Source of the DNA: Paenibacillus sp. CF384
Lineage (GTDB): Bacteria; Bacillota; Bacilli; Paenibacillales; Paenibacillaceae
Assembly: GCF_900106745.1 (NCBI RefSeq)
Contig: NZ_FNNV01000015.1
Span: forward strand, 62,001-126,000
Reading direction: 5' to 3'
DNA: 64,000 nt
A program made the translations under genes and the position numbers. Numbering within the stretch: position 1 is the stretch's first letter; each line of letters begins with the position of its first letter. The notes under the pieces are model-generated. The model saw only the letters and a program-made list of their open reading frames with translations, searched no databases and had not been told where the DNA came from. Shown here piece after piece: positions 44,328-52,776 of the stretch.

Positions 44328-44898
44328 CTAGATGGCAAGCGGCTGAAATAAGAACGGCTCTCCGTTCACATATGCACGTAATAAGGCCTGGGCATAAGGC
44401 TGTTCTTCGTTTAATCCTTCGGTTTCAAGCACATTCTCAGCATGGAAGCTGTAAGCTTCGATGATCGACATAAAAAAGAAACTTTCCAGCATCGGAATTG
44501 CAGATTCGCTCAACTGCTTTACTTTCTGATAGCCTTCTATAAATTGCTCTCGTTGGTTCGGATACAACCCCATGATCGACTGTGCGATATCATACAAATG
44601 AAACCCGAAACCGCATCTGCCGAAATCAATCGGGAACGGCTTTCCATGCTGATACACAATATTGCCGACATGTAGGTCTGCATGAATCATCCCATAATCA
44701 TCGTCCCGCTCCAGCGATTCCATAAGATGAAGATGTTGGCTCACTTTTTCTGTGGCCTTCACATATAATCCGAGCGCTTCCTCCGGTGGCATTCCATTCG
44801 ATATCGTAGTGCAGCAGTGCGTTAAGCGCCGCCTGTTTGGTTTGCTTAAGTGTAAGCTGCCGACTGATTTCGGTATCCACTTGAAATCCGCTATGCAT
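44328..44898 (-). pseudogene. Phosphotransferase pseudogene with internal deletion and frameshift
   Basis: An ATG at 44898 with AAGGAG 6 nt upstream opens a frame reading MHSGFQVDTEISRQL...AALNALLHYDIEWN, the normal N-terminus of an APH-type kinase. Around 44788-44800 homology jumps to the next frame, PPEEALGLYVKATEKVSQHL, then YGMIHADLHVGNIVY (catalytic loop) and PIDFGRCGFGFHL (metal loop) up to the stop at 44328. The N-lobe and part of the C-lobe, an estimated 150 residues by family length, are missing, and the frame changes at the junction. The promoter/RBS end and terminator remain. No ATP-binding lobe is left, so the product should be inactive. Confidence 0.85.
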
Positions 44899-44994
44899 AA
44901 CAATCTCCTTCTCTATCGACCCTCTGAAACTAGAATCTACTATTCAAAAGTAACATTCATGCTCTTTGATGTAAACGGAAAAGTTACCAGAATC

Positions 44995-45025
44995 TGCATA
45001 GCTGCAACCTGCTTGGCTCATAATA
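44995..45025 (+). promoter_or_regulatory. Sigma-G-type promoter of germinant-receptor operon 4
   Basis: TGCATA (44995-45000), exactly 18 bp and CATAATA (45019-45025) match the sigma-G consensus gMATR-N18-CATNHTA at every position. The predicted transcript start lies about 30 bp before the gerA ATG. Confidence 0.85.
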
Positions 45026-45061
45026 TTCACCGAGTGCACTTTAACAACTGGGGGATCATCT

Positions 45062-46507
45062 ATGGTTGCCATTAGCAGCAGCGTTGAAGCGAATGAAGCT
45101 TACCTGAGAGATCATTTCGATCTTTGTTCGGATATTGTGTTTCGTCGATTTACATTAAATGATGAAACTTTGCTATTACTCGCTTATCTGGATGGCATGG
45201 CTAATGTGCAAAGCATCGAAAATAATGTGCTGAAGCCGCTAATCTTCAGCGGTTTGCCGCAAGGCATAGAACGGATCCAAACACTGGCAGCAATGCTCGA
45301 ACGGGAATGGCTTCCTCTAGCGAACATTAAGACGGATGAATGTATGGAAGATCTCGTTCAACATATTTTGCATGGCAGTCTAGCAATCCTGGTAGATGGA
45401 GAAGCAGCTGCACTCCTTGCTCAGGTTCAAGAATTTGAGATGCGAAGCATTCAAGAACCGCATAAGGAGTCCACGCTGCGTGGCTCCAAGGAAGGTTTTG
45501 TTGAGAATATCCGTACCAATACTTCATTAATTCGGCGCAGGATCATTCATCCGCAGCTGAAGATGGAATCGTTCACGATCGGGGAGTACACGCAAACCGA
45601 AGTCGTCCTCACTTACGTGCAAGGCTTAGCTTCCGAGAAGGTTTTGGCTGAAGTGAGAGCGAAGCTTGCGAAGATCGAGATTAACGGCGTCATCGATTCC
45701 GCCTATATCGAAGAATGGATCGAGAATAATTCCTTCTCCCTCTTCCCGCAAGTTCAGAATACGGAACGACCGGATATCGTGACCGCAAGTTTATTGGATG
45801 GGAAGGTCGCGCTTCTCACGAACGGAACTCCCTTCGCTCTTATCCTTCCCATTACGTTCTGGTCAGGTCTCCAATCCGCGGATGACTATTTCGAGCGATT
45901 CGTCTTTATCATCCTAACCCGAGTAGTTAGATATATCATGACCTTCATTTCATTTGCTTTACCTGCCATCTATGTCTCCCTCTCGACGTTCCATCCGGAG
46001 ATGATTCCAAGCAATCTTATGATCGGCATTGCGACTGCCCGGGAAACCTCTCCTTTTCCAACCGTTATCGAAGTCTTCATCATGATGTTTATTTTTGACG
46101 GCTTGCAAGAAGCCGGCGTCCATCTTCCCAATCAGCTTGGCCCTGTAGTCAGTATCATCGGAGCGCTGGTTGTCGGACAAGCTGCCGTTGAAGCCGGCAT
46201 CATCTCTACGCCGATCATCATTGTCATTTCCTTAACGGGGATCGCTGCTTATACGATTCCCAGATATAGCGCTACCCTTCCTTTTCGTATCATTCGCTAC
46301 ATGATGCTGTTTATTTCCGGCGCACTTGGCTTCGTAGGTTTCGCTTTCGGCATTATTTTCTTGTTGATCCATATGGTCATGCTGGAATCCTTCGGAACCC
46401 CATACTTAAGTCCGGTCGCCCCTTTCGATCGCAAACGAATAAGAGATCTGATCATTCGATACCCATTCTGGATGAAAAACGGACGAAATAAGAAAGGGAC
46501 TCCATGA
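45062..46507 (+). CDS. GerA family spore germination protein (cluster 4)
   Basis: The product has 481 residues. Motifs are NTSLIRRRIIHPQLKMESFT, NTERPDIVTASLLDGKVALL, ETSPFPTVIEVFIMMFIFDG and GPVVSIIGALVVGQAAVEAG. It is closest in wording to the cluster 2 A subunit. The RBS is GGGGGAT. It is the first gene of an operon ordered gerA-gerC-gerB, with the C gene overlapping its stop by 4 bp. Confidence 0.94.
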   Translation: MVAISSSVEANEAYLRDHFDLCSDIVFRRFTLNDETLLLLAYLDGMANVQSIENNVLKPLIFSGLPQGIERIQTLAAMLEREWLPLANIKTDECMEDLVQHILHGSLAILVDGEAAALLAQVQEFEMRSIQEPHKESTLRGSKEGFVENIRTNTSLIRRRIIHPQLKMESFTIGEYTQTEVVLTYVQGLASEKVLAEVRAKLAKIEINGVIDSAYIEEWIENNSFSLFPQVQNTERPDIVTASLLDGKVALLTNGTPFALILPITFWSGLQSADDYFERFVFIILTRVVRYIMTFISFALPAIYVSLSTFHPEMIPSNLMIGIATARETSPFPTVIEVFIMMFIFDGLQEAGVHLPNQLGPVVSIIGALVVGQAAVEAGIISTPIIIVISLTGIAAYTIPRYSATLPFRIIRYMMLFISGALGFVGFAFGIIFLLIHMVMLESFGTPYLSPVAPFDRKRIRDLIIRYPFWMKNGRNKKGTP

Positions 46508-47664
46508 TGGTTCGGTTTACACTGCTCTTGAGTGTCGCTGCCATCCTGCTGCTGTCGCTTTCCGGCTGTACAGATTTTATCGAACCTAATCAGTTAGCCA
46601 TTATCTTGGGGACGGCGGTTGATCATGCCGAAGGGGATAATATTGAAATCAGCAATCAGATCGTTATTCCCTCTCAGCTTAACGGTTCCAATAAAGGCGG
46701 AGGGTCCGGCGGAGAGGATAACTATATCGTCGTATCGGCTACAGGCAGAAATGTATTCGACGCCAGTCAGAAGATCCAAGGTAAAATATCTCGCAGATTG
46801 ATGACGAGTCACCGAATCTTAATTGCTGTAGGCGAAGAGTTTTTCGCCAAACACGAATTAAACAAGCTATTCGATAAGCTAGGTAGAGATCCTGCAAACA
46901 ATTTAAGGGATACCATTGTTATCGTACGAGGGAGCAGCGCGAAGGAATTTCTAAAGCTCAAGCATCCCATGGAATATAATTCGAGCGTTGCGGCCGGGAA
47001 GGAAATGCAGATCAACGGGTTAGAAGGGTTTACGTCGAGACATATCGTGATCGAAAGTCTGGCGCAGGGTACTCGACCGTTTATCCCCTATATCCAGATC
47101 CAAGAAGTAGAATTAAACAGCAAGAAGAAGACGCCAATAGCTGCCGTTGCAGGCTTCGCCGTTATGGACAAGAATATGAGGATTAAAGGATTTCTGAACG
47201 CGGGTGAAGGTGCTCTGGCAATCTGGATGATCGGGAAAGGCAGTAACGGCGGTATTACAATTCCATCGAAGAATGGTAAAGGTGTCCTATCCTTTCGATT
47301 AACCCATCAGAAACGGCGAATTCACGCTGGCAATGATCCCGCGCACGTAGTGCTGACGGTAAAGGCGCAAGCGTATTTGCTCGAGAATTCAACGTCTCTC
47401 GATATGTCCAAATCAGAGAACATGGTCGCCCTTCAGCGCTATCTGAATAAGCAAATACAGAAGGAATTGCAGCAAACGATGGGGAAAATCCAGCACTTCG
47501 GACCTGATGTAATCGGAATTGGAGAGTATTTGCATCGCAAATACCCGTACTGGTGGAAAACACAGAAAGCGGATTGGGATAACAACTTCAAGAAAATCGA
47601 CGTTACCATTCAAGCGAAGATTCAGCTGCGGTCAACAGGCGTGACTGGTGCACCGCTCGATTAA
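46504..47664 (+). CDS. Ger(x)C family spore germination lipoprotein (cluster 4)
   Basis: The product has 386 residues. The signal ends in LLSLSGCTDFIEPN (lipobox Cys). FDASQKIQGKISRRLMTSHR and IGIGEYLHRKYPYWWKTQ are family hallmarks shared with the cluster 2 protein. The ATG overlaps the gerA stop. It is the outer-face C subunit. Confidence 0.94.
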   Translation: MMVRFTLLLSVAAILLLSLSGCTDFIEPNQLAIILGTAVDHAEGDNIEISNQIVIPSQLNGSNKGGGSGGEDNYIVVSATGRNVFDASQKIQGKISRRLMTSHRILIAVGEEFFAKHELNKLFDKLGRDPANNLRDTIVIVRGSSAKEFLKLKHPMEYNSSVAAGKEMQINGLEGFTSRHIVIESLAQGTRPFIPYIQIQEVELNSKKKTPIAAVAGFAVMDKNMRIKGFLNAGEGALAIWMIGKGSNGGITIPSKNGKGVLSFRLTHQKRRIHAGNDPAHVVLTVKAQAYLLENSTSLDMSKSENMVALQRYLNKQIQKELQQTMGKIQHFGPDVIGIGEYLHRKYPYWWKTQKADWDNNFKKIDVTIQAKIQLRSTGVTGAPLD

Positions 47665-47687
47665 CGGAGGAAGGTGGGCAATGAGGC

Positions 47688-48776
47688 ATGAAAGTAAGCA
47701 GCTATCAGATGTTCTGGTTGATCAGTATTTCATCCATTATTATGTTCTCCTACCTTCCCATCCGATTAGCTACGGAGGAATCACGCCAGGATAGTTGGAT
47801 TTCCATACTACTGGGCACGATGATCATGATGATCGAAACCTGGATTATACTTCGTGTTTGCAAACAGCATAAAGGCAAATCGGTCGTACAATTCGTTAAA
47901 GATCTGTTTGGAACCGTGTTAGGTAAAATAATCGTTACCGTTTATTTCGCGCTGTGGTTCATGCAGATGTCTTCTGTCGTAGAAGGTACTGTTGAATTTC
48001 AAAACTTAGTCATGCTCCATAACACACCGATGATCGTCATCTTAATTTGTCTATTGTTTCTCATTGCATGTGTCATTTGCAAAGGCGGGCTTACCGCGAT
48101 TAGCCGCTGTGCAGAGATCATTGGTCCGATCTTTGTCACTTTTTATTTCGCCATTCTGTTTCTGAATCCTCAGGATATGAATATTAAGCGTATTCTCCCC
48201 ATCTATGCCGACTCCGGGTGGCATTCCATTCTGAATGGCGCACTGCTATCGTGCAATTACATGGTCGATCCATCCATTGTCCTGATGTTGTTCTTCTTCG
48301 CGGAAAACAAACGAACCGCATCACGGGCCATTCTCTGGGGCACAACGGTCTCCATGGTCTGGGGGTTGATAACTACACTTGTCGTTCTATCCGTAACAGG
48401 TCCTTTCCTAGCCGCTCAGCTCGTGGTCCCTGTTTATTCCCTCACAAAGTTCGTCTACATCCTCAATTTCGTGCAAAATATCGACGCTTTCTTTATCCCG
48501 CTTTGGTTATTTGGCGCCTTCATTAAGCTATCGATTGCGATGTTCATCCTTAGTTATGGATTATCGGAATGGACCGGTTTCAAGAATTGGAAGTTCATAT
48601 CCTGTACGTTGTCCTGCATTCTACTGGGAAGTGTTATCTATAGCACGCACCACATTCAATTTGCGAATACAACCAGGAATGCATTTCTGATCCGTTACTT
48701 CTACCCCTCCGCCTTCCTGGGCATTCCACTGATATTCTGGATGATCGGCAGCATCAGACAGAGCCGTAGAACGTAA
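47688..48776 (+). CDS. GerAB/ArcD/ProY family germination subunit (cluster 4)
   Basis: The product has 362 residues and about ten membrane segments: MKVSSYQMFWLISISSIIMF opens the protein and EESRQDSWISILLGTMIMMI follows. The start has AGGTGGG 9 nt upstream and lies 23 bp after the gerC stop. It is the last gene of the operon, followed by a bidirectional terminator. Confidence 0.92.
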   Translation: MKVSSYQMFWLISISSIIMFSYLPIRLATEESRQDSWISILLGTMIMMIETWIILRVCKQHKGKSVVQFVKDLFGTVLGKIIVTVYFALWFMQMSSVVEGTVEFQNLVMLHNTPMIVILICLLFLIACVICKGGLTAISRCAEIIGPIFVTFYFAILFLNPQDMNIKRILPIYADSGWHSILNGALLSCNYMVDPSIVLMLFFFAENKRTASRAILWGTTVSMVWGLITTLVVLSVTGPFLAAQLVVPVYSLTKFVYILNFVQNIDAFFIPLWLFGAFIKLSIAMFILSYGLSEWTGFKNWKFISCTLSCILLGSVIYSTHHIQFANTTRNAFLIRYFYPSAFLGIPLIFWMIGSIRQSRRT

Positions 48777-48815
48777 AACAGGACGCAGCGAAGTTCATCG
48801 ATGCGTCCTGCTTCC
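48775..48815. terminator. Bidirectional terminator between operon 4 and the ECF41 sigma gene
   Basis: CAGGACGCA (48779-48787) and TGCGTCCTG (48802-48810) pair perfectly over 9 bp. The minus-strand side runs into TTTTAC and the plus-strand side into CTTCCTTG. Confidence 0.8.
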
Positions 48816-48824
48816 TTGTTACTG

Positions 48825-49697
48825 CTATACGGCTAAATGCTGAAGTTTGTCGGGATTCCTCAGAACATATAAATTTCGGATGGCGTCCCCTTCAACATGG
48901 AGCATCACCACGGTATGGATTCCTTCATCCGAACGTAGAATAATCGCTGGCTGCCCGTTTAGCCCAGCCACCTCAACAATCGATCCTTCAAACGCTTTAT
49001 GAAGCGGTTTACTGAGAAACTTAGCCACAATATCTCTCGACGCAACCGGTTTGACGACCGCAGAAACCTTGCCTCCTCCGTCTGAGACAAGCACAACATT
49101 CTGATCGAGCATGGATAGGATTTCATTGAGGTTCCCTTGTTTAAGCGCTGCTATGAACCCATGTGCCCATTTATCATTAGCTGCCTCAGGTTGAACGAGT
49201 TCTTCGGAGGAAATCCCCATCTTCGCCCTTGCGCGGCTAAGCACTTTGCGGCAATTCACTTCGCTCTTCTCCACGAGCTCCGCGATTTCGGGAAACTCAA
49301 ACCCAAGTGCCTCGCGTAAGACGAACACGATACGTTCCGTAGGTGCTAACCGTTCAAGCATAACAATCATGGCGTAGGATAGTAGCTCATCCCGGGCAAC
49401 CGATTCCATTCCATCATCATAAGAGCTGACTAACGGCTCCGGCAGCCATTCTCCAAAATATTGTTCTCGCTTCTTGCGAGCGGACTTCTGTAAATCCTTG
49501 CAGCGATTCGTCACCATTTTGCATAAATAAGCTTTGGGCTGCGTCAGCTTCTCCGGTGGAATTTCATATACCTTCATAAATACATCCTGCACCGCGTCCT
49601 CAGCATCAGAAACGGAGCCGGTCAGCTGATAGGCGAGTTTAAACAGCAATCCTTTGTACTGCTCATATAATTCCTGCATCCTAACACTTCCATTCAT
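48825..49697 (-). CDS. ECF41-type RNA polymerase sigma factor (SigJ-like) with SnoaL-like C-terminal domain
   Basis: The product has 290 residues. Region 2 (YQLTGSVSDAEDAVQDVFMK) and region 4 (LAPTERIVFVLREALGFEFP) are followed by a C-terminal SnoaL/NTF2-like extension. The three ECF41 marker motifs are present: WLPEP in the linker, DGGGK in the extension and NPDKL near the C-terminus. In ECF41 proteins the extension replaces an anti-sigma factor. An ECF41-type promoter lies upstream of this gene and another upstream of the divergent CMD gene. Confidence 0.95.
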   Translation of the reverse strand: MNGSVRMQELYEQYKGLLFKLAYQLTGSVSDAEDAVQDVFMKVYEIPPEKLTQPKAYLCKMVTNRCKDLQKSARKKREQYFGEWLPEPLVSSYDDGMESVARDELLSYAMIVMLERLAPTERIVFVLREALGFEFPEIAELVEKSEVNCRKVLSRARAKMGISSEELVQPEAANDKWAHGFIAALKQGNLNEILSMLDQNVVLVSDGGGKVSAVVKPVASRDIVAKFLSKPLHKAFEGSIVEVAGLNGQPAIILRSDEGIHTVVMLHVEGDAIRNLYVLRNPDKLQHLAV

Positions 49698-49739
49698 AAT
49701 CCTTACCTTCCTAAAGCATAGAAAAAGGCCATTACATAT

Positions 49740-49766
49740 AACGAGGTACCAAGGTAAATTGTGACA
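49740..49766 (-). promoter_or_regulatory. ECF41-type promoter, autoregulation of the sigma gene
   Basis: On the minus strand TGTCACA (49766-49760), 16 bp and CGTTATATG (CGTT at 49743-49740) occur. The -35 TGTCACA and CGT-type -10 are the published ECF41 motif pattern as I recall it, and the same elements are repeated in the divergent promoter. Confidence 0.85.
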
Positions 49767-49866
49767 AGCGATTTGAACAAATTTTCAAAATGCTAATGCA
49801 TTCATTTGGTACATAGCTTTTCCTTCATCCATGTTAATATGTATGTCCACTATCGATTCCGGCTTG

Positions 49867-49893
49867 TGTCACAGAAAATGATGCTGCTTCGTT
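49867..49893 (+). promoter_or_regulatory. ECF41-type promoter of the CMD gene
   Basis: TGTCACA (49867-49873), 16 bp and CGTT (49890-49893, continuing ATATG) are identical in sequence and spacing to the promoter on the other strand. Confidence 0.88.
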
Positions 49894-49964
49894 ATATGTT
49901 CGAAGAGCGGTTGAGACATACTAAACCGAACTTACAAAACGAGCAAAGCGAGGAATTAACGACT

Positions 49965-50444
49965 ATGAGCCAACGTATAAATTACATGCAGCAATCACCG
50001 GAATTTTTTAAGCAATTGATGAATTTCAGCAATGCCGAGAAAACAAGCGCGATTGAAGAATCCATTCTCGATCTTGTTCATATCCGTGCATCCCAAATGA
50101 ATGGCTGCGGCTTCTGCCTTGACATGCATGCTAAGCAAGCTAAGATCAACGGTGAAAGAGAGCTTCGTCTGTATCACCTGTCCATCTGGAGAGAATCCAC
50201 GTTGTTCTCGCCGCGTGAACGCGCAGCGCTGGCATGGACTGAAGTGCTGACTAAGCTTCCTGAGCATGGCGTGTCGGACGAAGTGTACAATCGCGTTCGC
50301 GAGCAATTCTCGGAGAAAGAACTTTCTGACCTCTCCTACTCGGTTATGGCCATCAATGCATGGAATCGCATCAACATCGCATTTAAATATGAGCCTGGAT
50401 CGGCAGATGTGGCATTCGGTTTGACTAAAGCCGGCTTGAACTGA
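49965..50444 (+). CDS. Carboxymuconolactone decarboxylase (AhpD-like) family protein
   Basis: The product has 159 residues. MNGCGFCLDMHAKQAKINGE is the CxxC...H active site of AhpD-like peroxidase/CMD proteins. FSPRERAALAWTEVLTKLPE is the conserved following helix. The start at 49965 is chosen because the ECF41 promoter just upstream excludes the longer open frame. Carboxymuconolactone decarboxylase family proteins are a classical ECF41 target, and the paired promoters support that here. It may reduce peroxides or other small oxidants. Confidence 0.93.
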   Translation: MSQRINYMQQSPEFFKQLMNFSNAEKTSAIEESILDLVHIRASQMNGCGFCLDMHAKQAKINGERELRLYHLSIWRESTLFSPRERAALAWTEVLTKLPEHGVSDEVYNRVREQFSEKELSDLSYSVMAINAWNRINIAFKYEPGSADVAFGLTKAGLN

Positions 50445-50484
50445 TTGAAGCGGTTGAAGTTCGAATAATCGGCTGAACCCACAA

Positions 50485-50526
50485 AGAAGCTCCCGAATGC
50501 CTGCATTCAGGAGCTTCCTTTTTTTG
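50485..50526. terminator. Terminator between the CMD gene and the riboswitch operon
   Basis: GAAGCTCC-GAATGC pairs with GCATTC-GGAGCTTC (one mismatch), followed by CTTTTTTT on the plus strand. It also ends the convergent eight-gene operon. Confidence 0.88.
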
Positions 50527-50538
50527 CTGCTAACAAAC

Positions 50539-50916
50539 TCATTCCATGAGATGCAGACTAGTGATTGCCGCTCCCTCGCTCCAATTATCTTGAAAGCTAG
50601 TCTCTGATGCACGGGCATAATAAACTCGTTTGATACCGCTCCACCGGATAGCACTCATACACATCGGGCAAGGCTCGTCGCTGGCATACAATTCGCAATC
50701 TATCAGCTCGGTGACGTTCATTGCAAGACAGGCGGTACGGATGGCTTGTATTTCGGCGTGTGCGGTCGGATCGCATTTCCAATTCACTTCATTCGTTCCG
50801 GTGGCGATGATGCTGCCGTTCTTCACCAATACAGCTCCGTAACGGTCGCCATGGCCGGTCTGCCAATTCTCATCGGCTAATTTCACAGCTAACTTAAGTG
50901 TATCTTCAATGTACAA
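50539..50916 (-). CDS. Nucleoside/cytidine deaminase-fold protein (last gene of the riboswitch operon)
   Basis: The product has 125 residues. DPTAHAEIQAIR holds the zinc His and catalytic Glu, and SDEPCPMCMSAIRW holds the two zinc Cys (PCxxC), as in the CMP/dCMP deaminase and guanine deaminase family. It starts 30 bp after the upstream amidohydrolase stop, so it is probably co-transcribed as the eighth gene. The substrate cannot be told; guanine-, cytosine- or guanidino-type amines are possible. Confidence 0.9.
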   Translation of the reverse strand: MYIEDTLKLAVKLADENWQTGHGDRYGAVLVKNGSIIATGTNEVNWKCDPTAHAEIQAIRTACLAMNVTELIDCELYASDEPCPMCMSAIRWSGIKRVYYARASETSFQDNWSEGAAITSLHLME

Positions 50917-50946
50917 GATGTTCCGCCCTTTCCTCCGATCTCTGGA

Positions 50947-52176
50947 TTAGAACCGCCTAGTCTCTACGAACATCTCGGCTTTCTTCACTCCATTCTTCCA
51001 AACGCCTAAGCGTGGAGGGCGATCGATGATGATATCCTCTACCCGTTCGGCCTGCACCATGACAAGATCGGCTTTAGCGCCAACAGCCAGCCCATATTGC
51101 GTTAAACCCAGTGCACGCGCAGCATGGCTTGTCGCCATCTGCATGATTTGCTCGAGTTCAAGCACCGTCCCAAACTGCGCGGTATTAGCTAATAACAAAG
51201 CTATATCTAGCGGATCGCCTGTTCCAAACGGTGTAAAAGCATTGCGCATATTGTTCGTCCCCATCGTCACGTTCACGCCTGCTTCGTGCAGCAGCTTGAC
51301 CGGGGTCAACCCGCGGCGTGCGGCTTGAATATCTTGCCTGCCTCCGAGATAGAGGTCTGTCGCCGGCAGACACATGATTTGCAAATCCGCCTTAGCCAGC
51401 CGCTCAGCATATTCAAGCGCATTCTCGCGCATGACGGAGCCAAGCGATGTAACATGACCTGCGGCTACTCGCCCTTGATAACAACGATTAATGGTTTCTG
51501 TCGCAACCGTAAGCACGTTCAGTTCACTCGGATTATCAGAGAAATCGATATGTAAATCTATAGGTTTTCCATACTTCTCCGCAAGATCAAATACGAATGT
51601 GATATGATCACTCGCTGAGTAATCGTTATAAGGTATACCACCGACCACATCGGCCCCCATCCGCAGCGATTCCTCCATCAGCTCCGCGGTACCTGGCTGC
51701 TGCATGATCCCCTCTTGCGGAAAAACAACAAGCTGCATATCAATCGTATCTCGCCACTTCTCCTTTAGTGCGAGTGTAACCTCCATCGCCTGAAGTCCAA
51801 TGATCGGGTCCACCTCAACCTGGCAGCGCATTGTTGTCACGCCGAATCTCGCACTGCGTTCGAGAACCCGCGTTGCCCGGTTATATATATCTTCGTACGT
51901 ATAATTGCTTTTCAACGCTCGAGTTACAGCAATCGCCTCAGCCAGTCCGCCTGCAGCGACCTGCGACTTTTCGGTTAGAAATGCTTTATCGAGGTGAATA
52001 TGCGTTTCAACCAAACCAGGCAGCAGGATGTTGCCTTCCCCTTCAATTATTTCGCGTGCATTAGGTAATTCAACGCCTGCAGGCTCGCAAAGGACAATCG
52101 ACCCGCTCTTAACTCCGACATGATAACGACCCTTGCCGGTGGGAATCCCAATGTTATGAAATAATAAATCTAACAT
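50947..52176 (-). CDS. Amidohydrolase, cytosine-deaminase-like, with altered metal-site Asp
   Basis: The product has about 409 residues. LLPGLVETHIHLDKAFLTEK is the HxH metal motif of the cytosine/isoguanine deaminase subfamily, followed by DLHIDFSDNPSEL and AAGHVTSLG. At the position where CodA-type enzymes have Asp-Asp (GHDD) this protein has GTNN (codons 51250-51255). The start at 52176 has AAGG 9 nt upstream. It is the seventh gene of the riboswitch operon. The Asn change suggests a different chemistry or reduced deamination. Confidence 0.9.
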   Translation of the reverse strand: MLDLLFHNIGIPTGKGRYHVGVKSGSIVLCEPAGVELPNAREIIEGEGNILLPGLVETHIHLDKAFLTEKSQVAAGGLAEAIAVTRALKSNYTYEDIYNRATRVLERSARFGVTTMRCQVEVDPIIGLQAMEVTLALKEKWRDTIDMQLVVFPQEGIMQQPGTAELMEESLRMGADVVGGIPYNDYSASDHITFVFDLAEKYGKPIDLHIDFSDNPSELNVLTVATETINRCYQGRVAAGHVTSLGSVMRENALEYAERLAKADLQIMCLPATDLYLGGRQDIQAARRGLTPVKLLHEAGVNVTMGTNNMRNAFTPFGTGDPLDIALLLANTAQFGTVLELEQIMQMATSHAARALGLTQYGLAVGAKADLVMVQAERVEDIIIDRPPRLGVWKNGVKKAEMFVETRRF

Positions 52177-52206
52177 AGACACCTGCCTTCTCTCCGCTAA
52201 CGACGA

Positions 52207-52758
52207 CTATCCTCTCAGAAACAATGCTCCTAATGCCAATGAACCTAAGATGCCCCAGACCGGATTCCAATGTAAATACTGCACCATAATAAAGAACATG
52301 CATGCAATCATAAACGGTAGAAAGCTTAAGCCAAGCGCGCTTGTGCCGGGCTGGAAAGCATATTTCGCAAAGTCATAAGCAAGAAGCGCCATCATCGTGA
52401 AGATAACTGGCTGAACGCCTTTGATCATGCCTTTGATGACCGGAACATGCTCCAGCTTCACCAATATGCCGGAGAGCACGACCATCAGTAATGCGGTGGG
52501 CAGCACTACCGCACTCAAAGCGACAATTGCGCCGCCCCATCCGGCAACTTTAAAACCTATATACGCGGCAAGCTTAGTTGCAATCGGCCCCGGCAACGCG
52601 TTCCCGAATGCCAACGCGCTGCCGAACTCCGACGTATCCATCCAACCGTTGCGGTTGACCACTTGATCTTGATAGAGCGGGATGATCGAAGGTCCTCCGC
52701 CATAACCCAGCATCGTCGCTGAGCCGAAAGCAATGAATAATTTCCATAATAGGCTCAT
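52207..52758 (-). CDS. Chromate transporter family (CHR) half-protein
   Basis: The product has 183 residues and about five to six membrane segments. MLGYGGGPSIIPLYQDQVVN and AFGNALPGPIATKLAAYIGF are the CHR domain signatures. Short CHR proteins normally occur as adjacent pairs, but only one is present here. In the context of this operon it probably moves a metabolite rather than chromate. The start at 52758 has AAGGA 9 nt upstream. It lies 30 bp upstream of the amidohydrolase start (52176). Confidence 0.88.
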   Translation of the reverse strand: MSLLWKLFIAFGSATMLGYGGGPSIIPLYQDQVVNRNGWMDTSEFGSALAFGNALPGPIATKLAAYIGFKVAGWGGAIVALSAVVLPTALLMVVLSGILVKLEHVPVIKGMIKGVQPVIFTMMALLAYDFAKYAFQPGTSALGLSFLPFMIACMFFIMVQYLHWNPVWGILGSLALGALFLRG

Positions 52759-52776
52759 CTGCACAATTCCTTCCCT

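Noticed and set aside
49995-50654. 219-residue minus-strand frame across the CMD gene
   Set aside because: It crosses the strong terminator at 50485-50526 and opposes the CMD active-site region.
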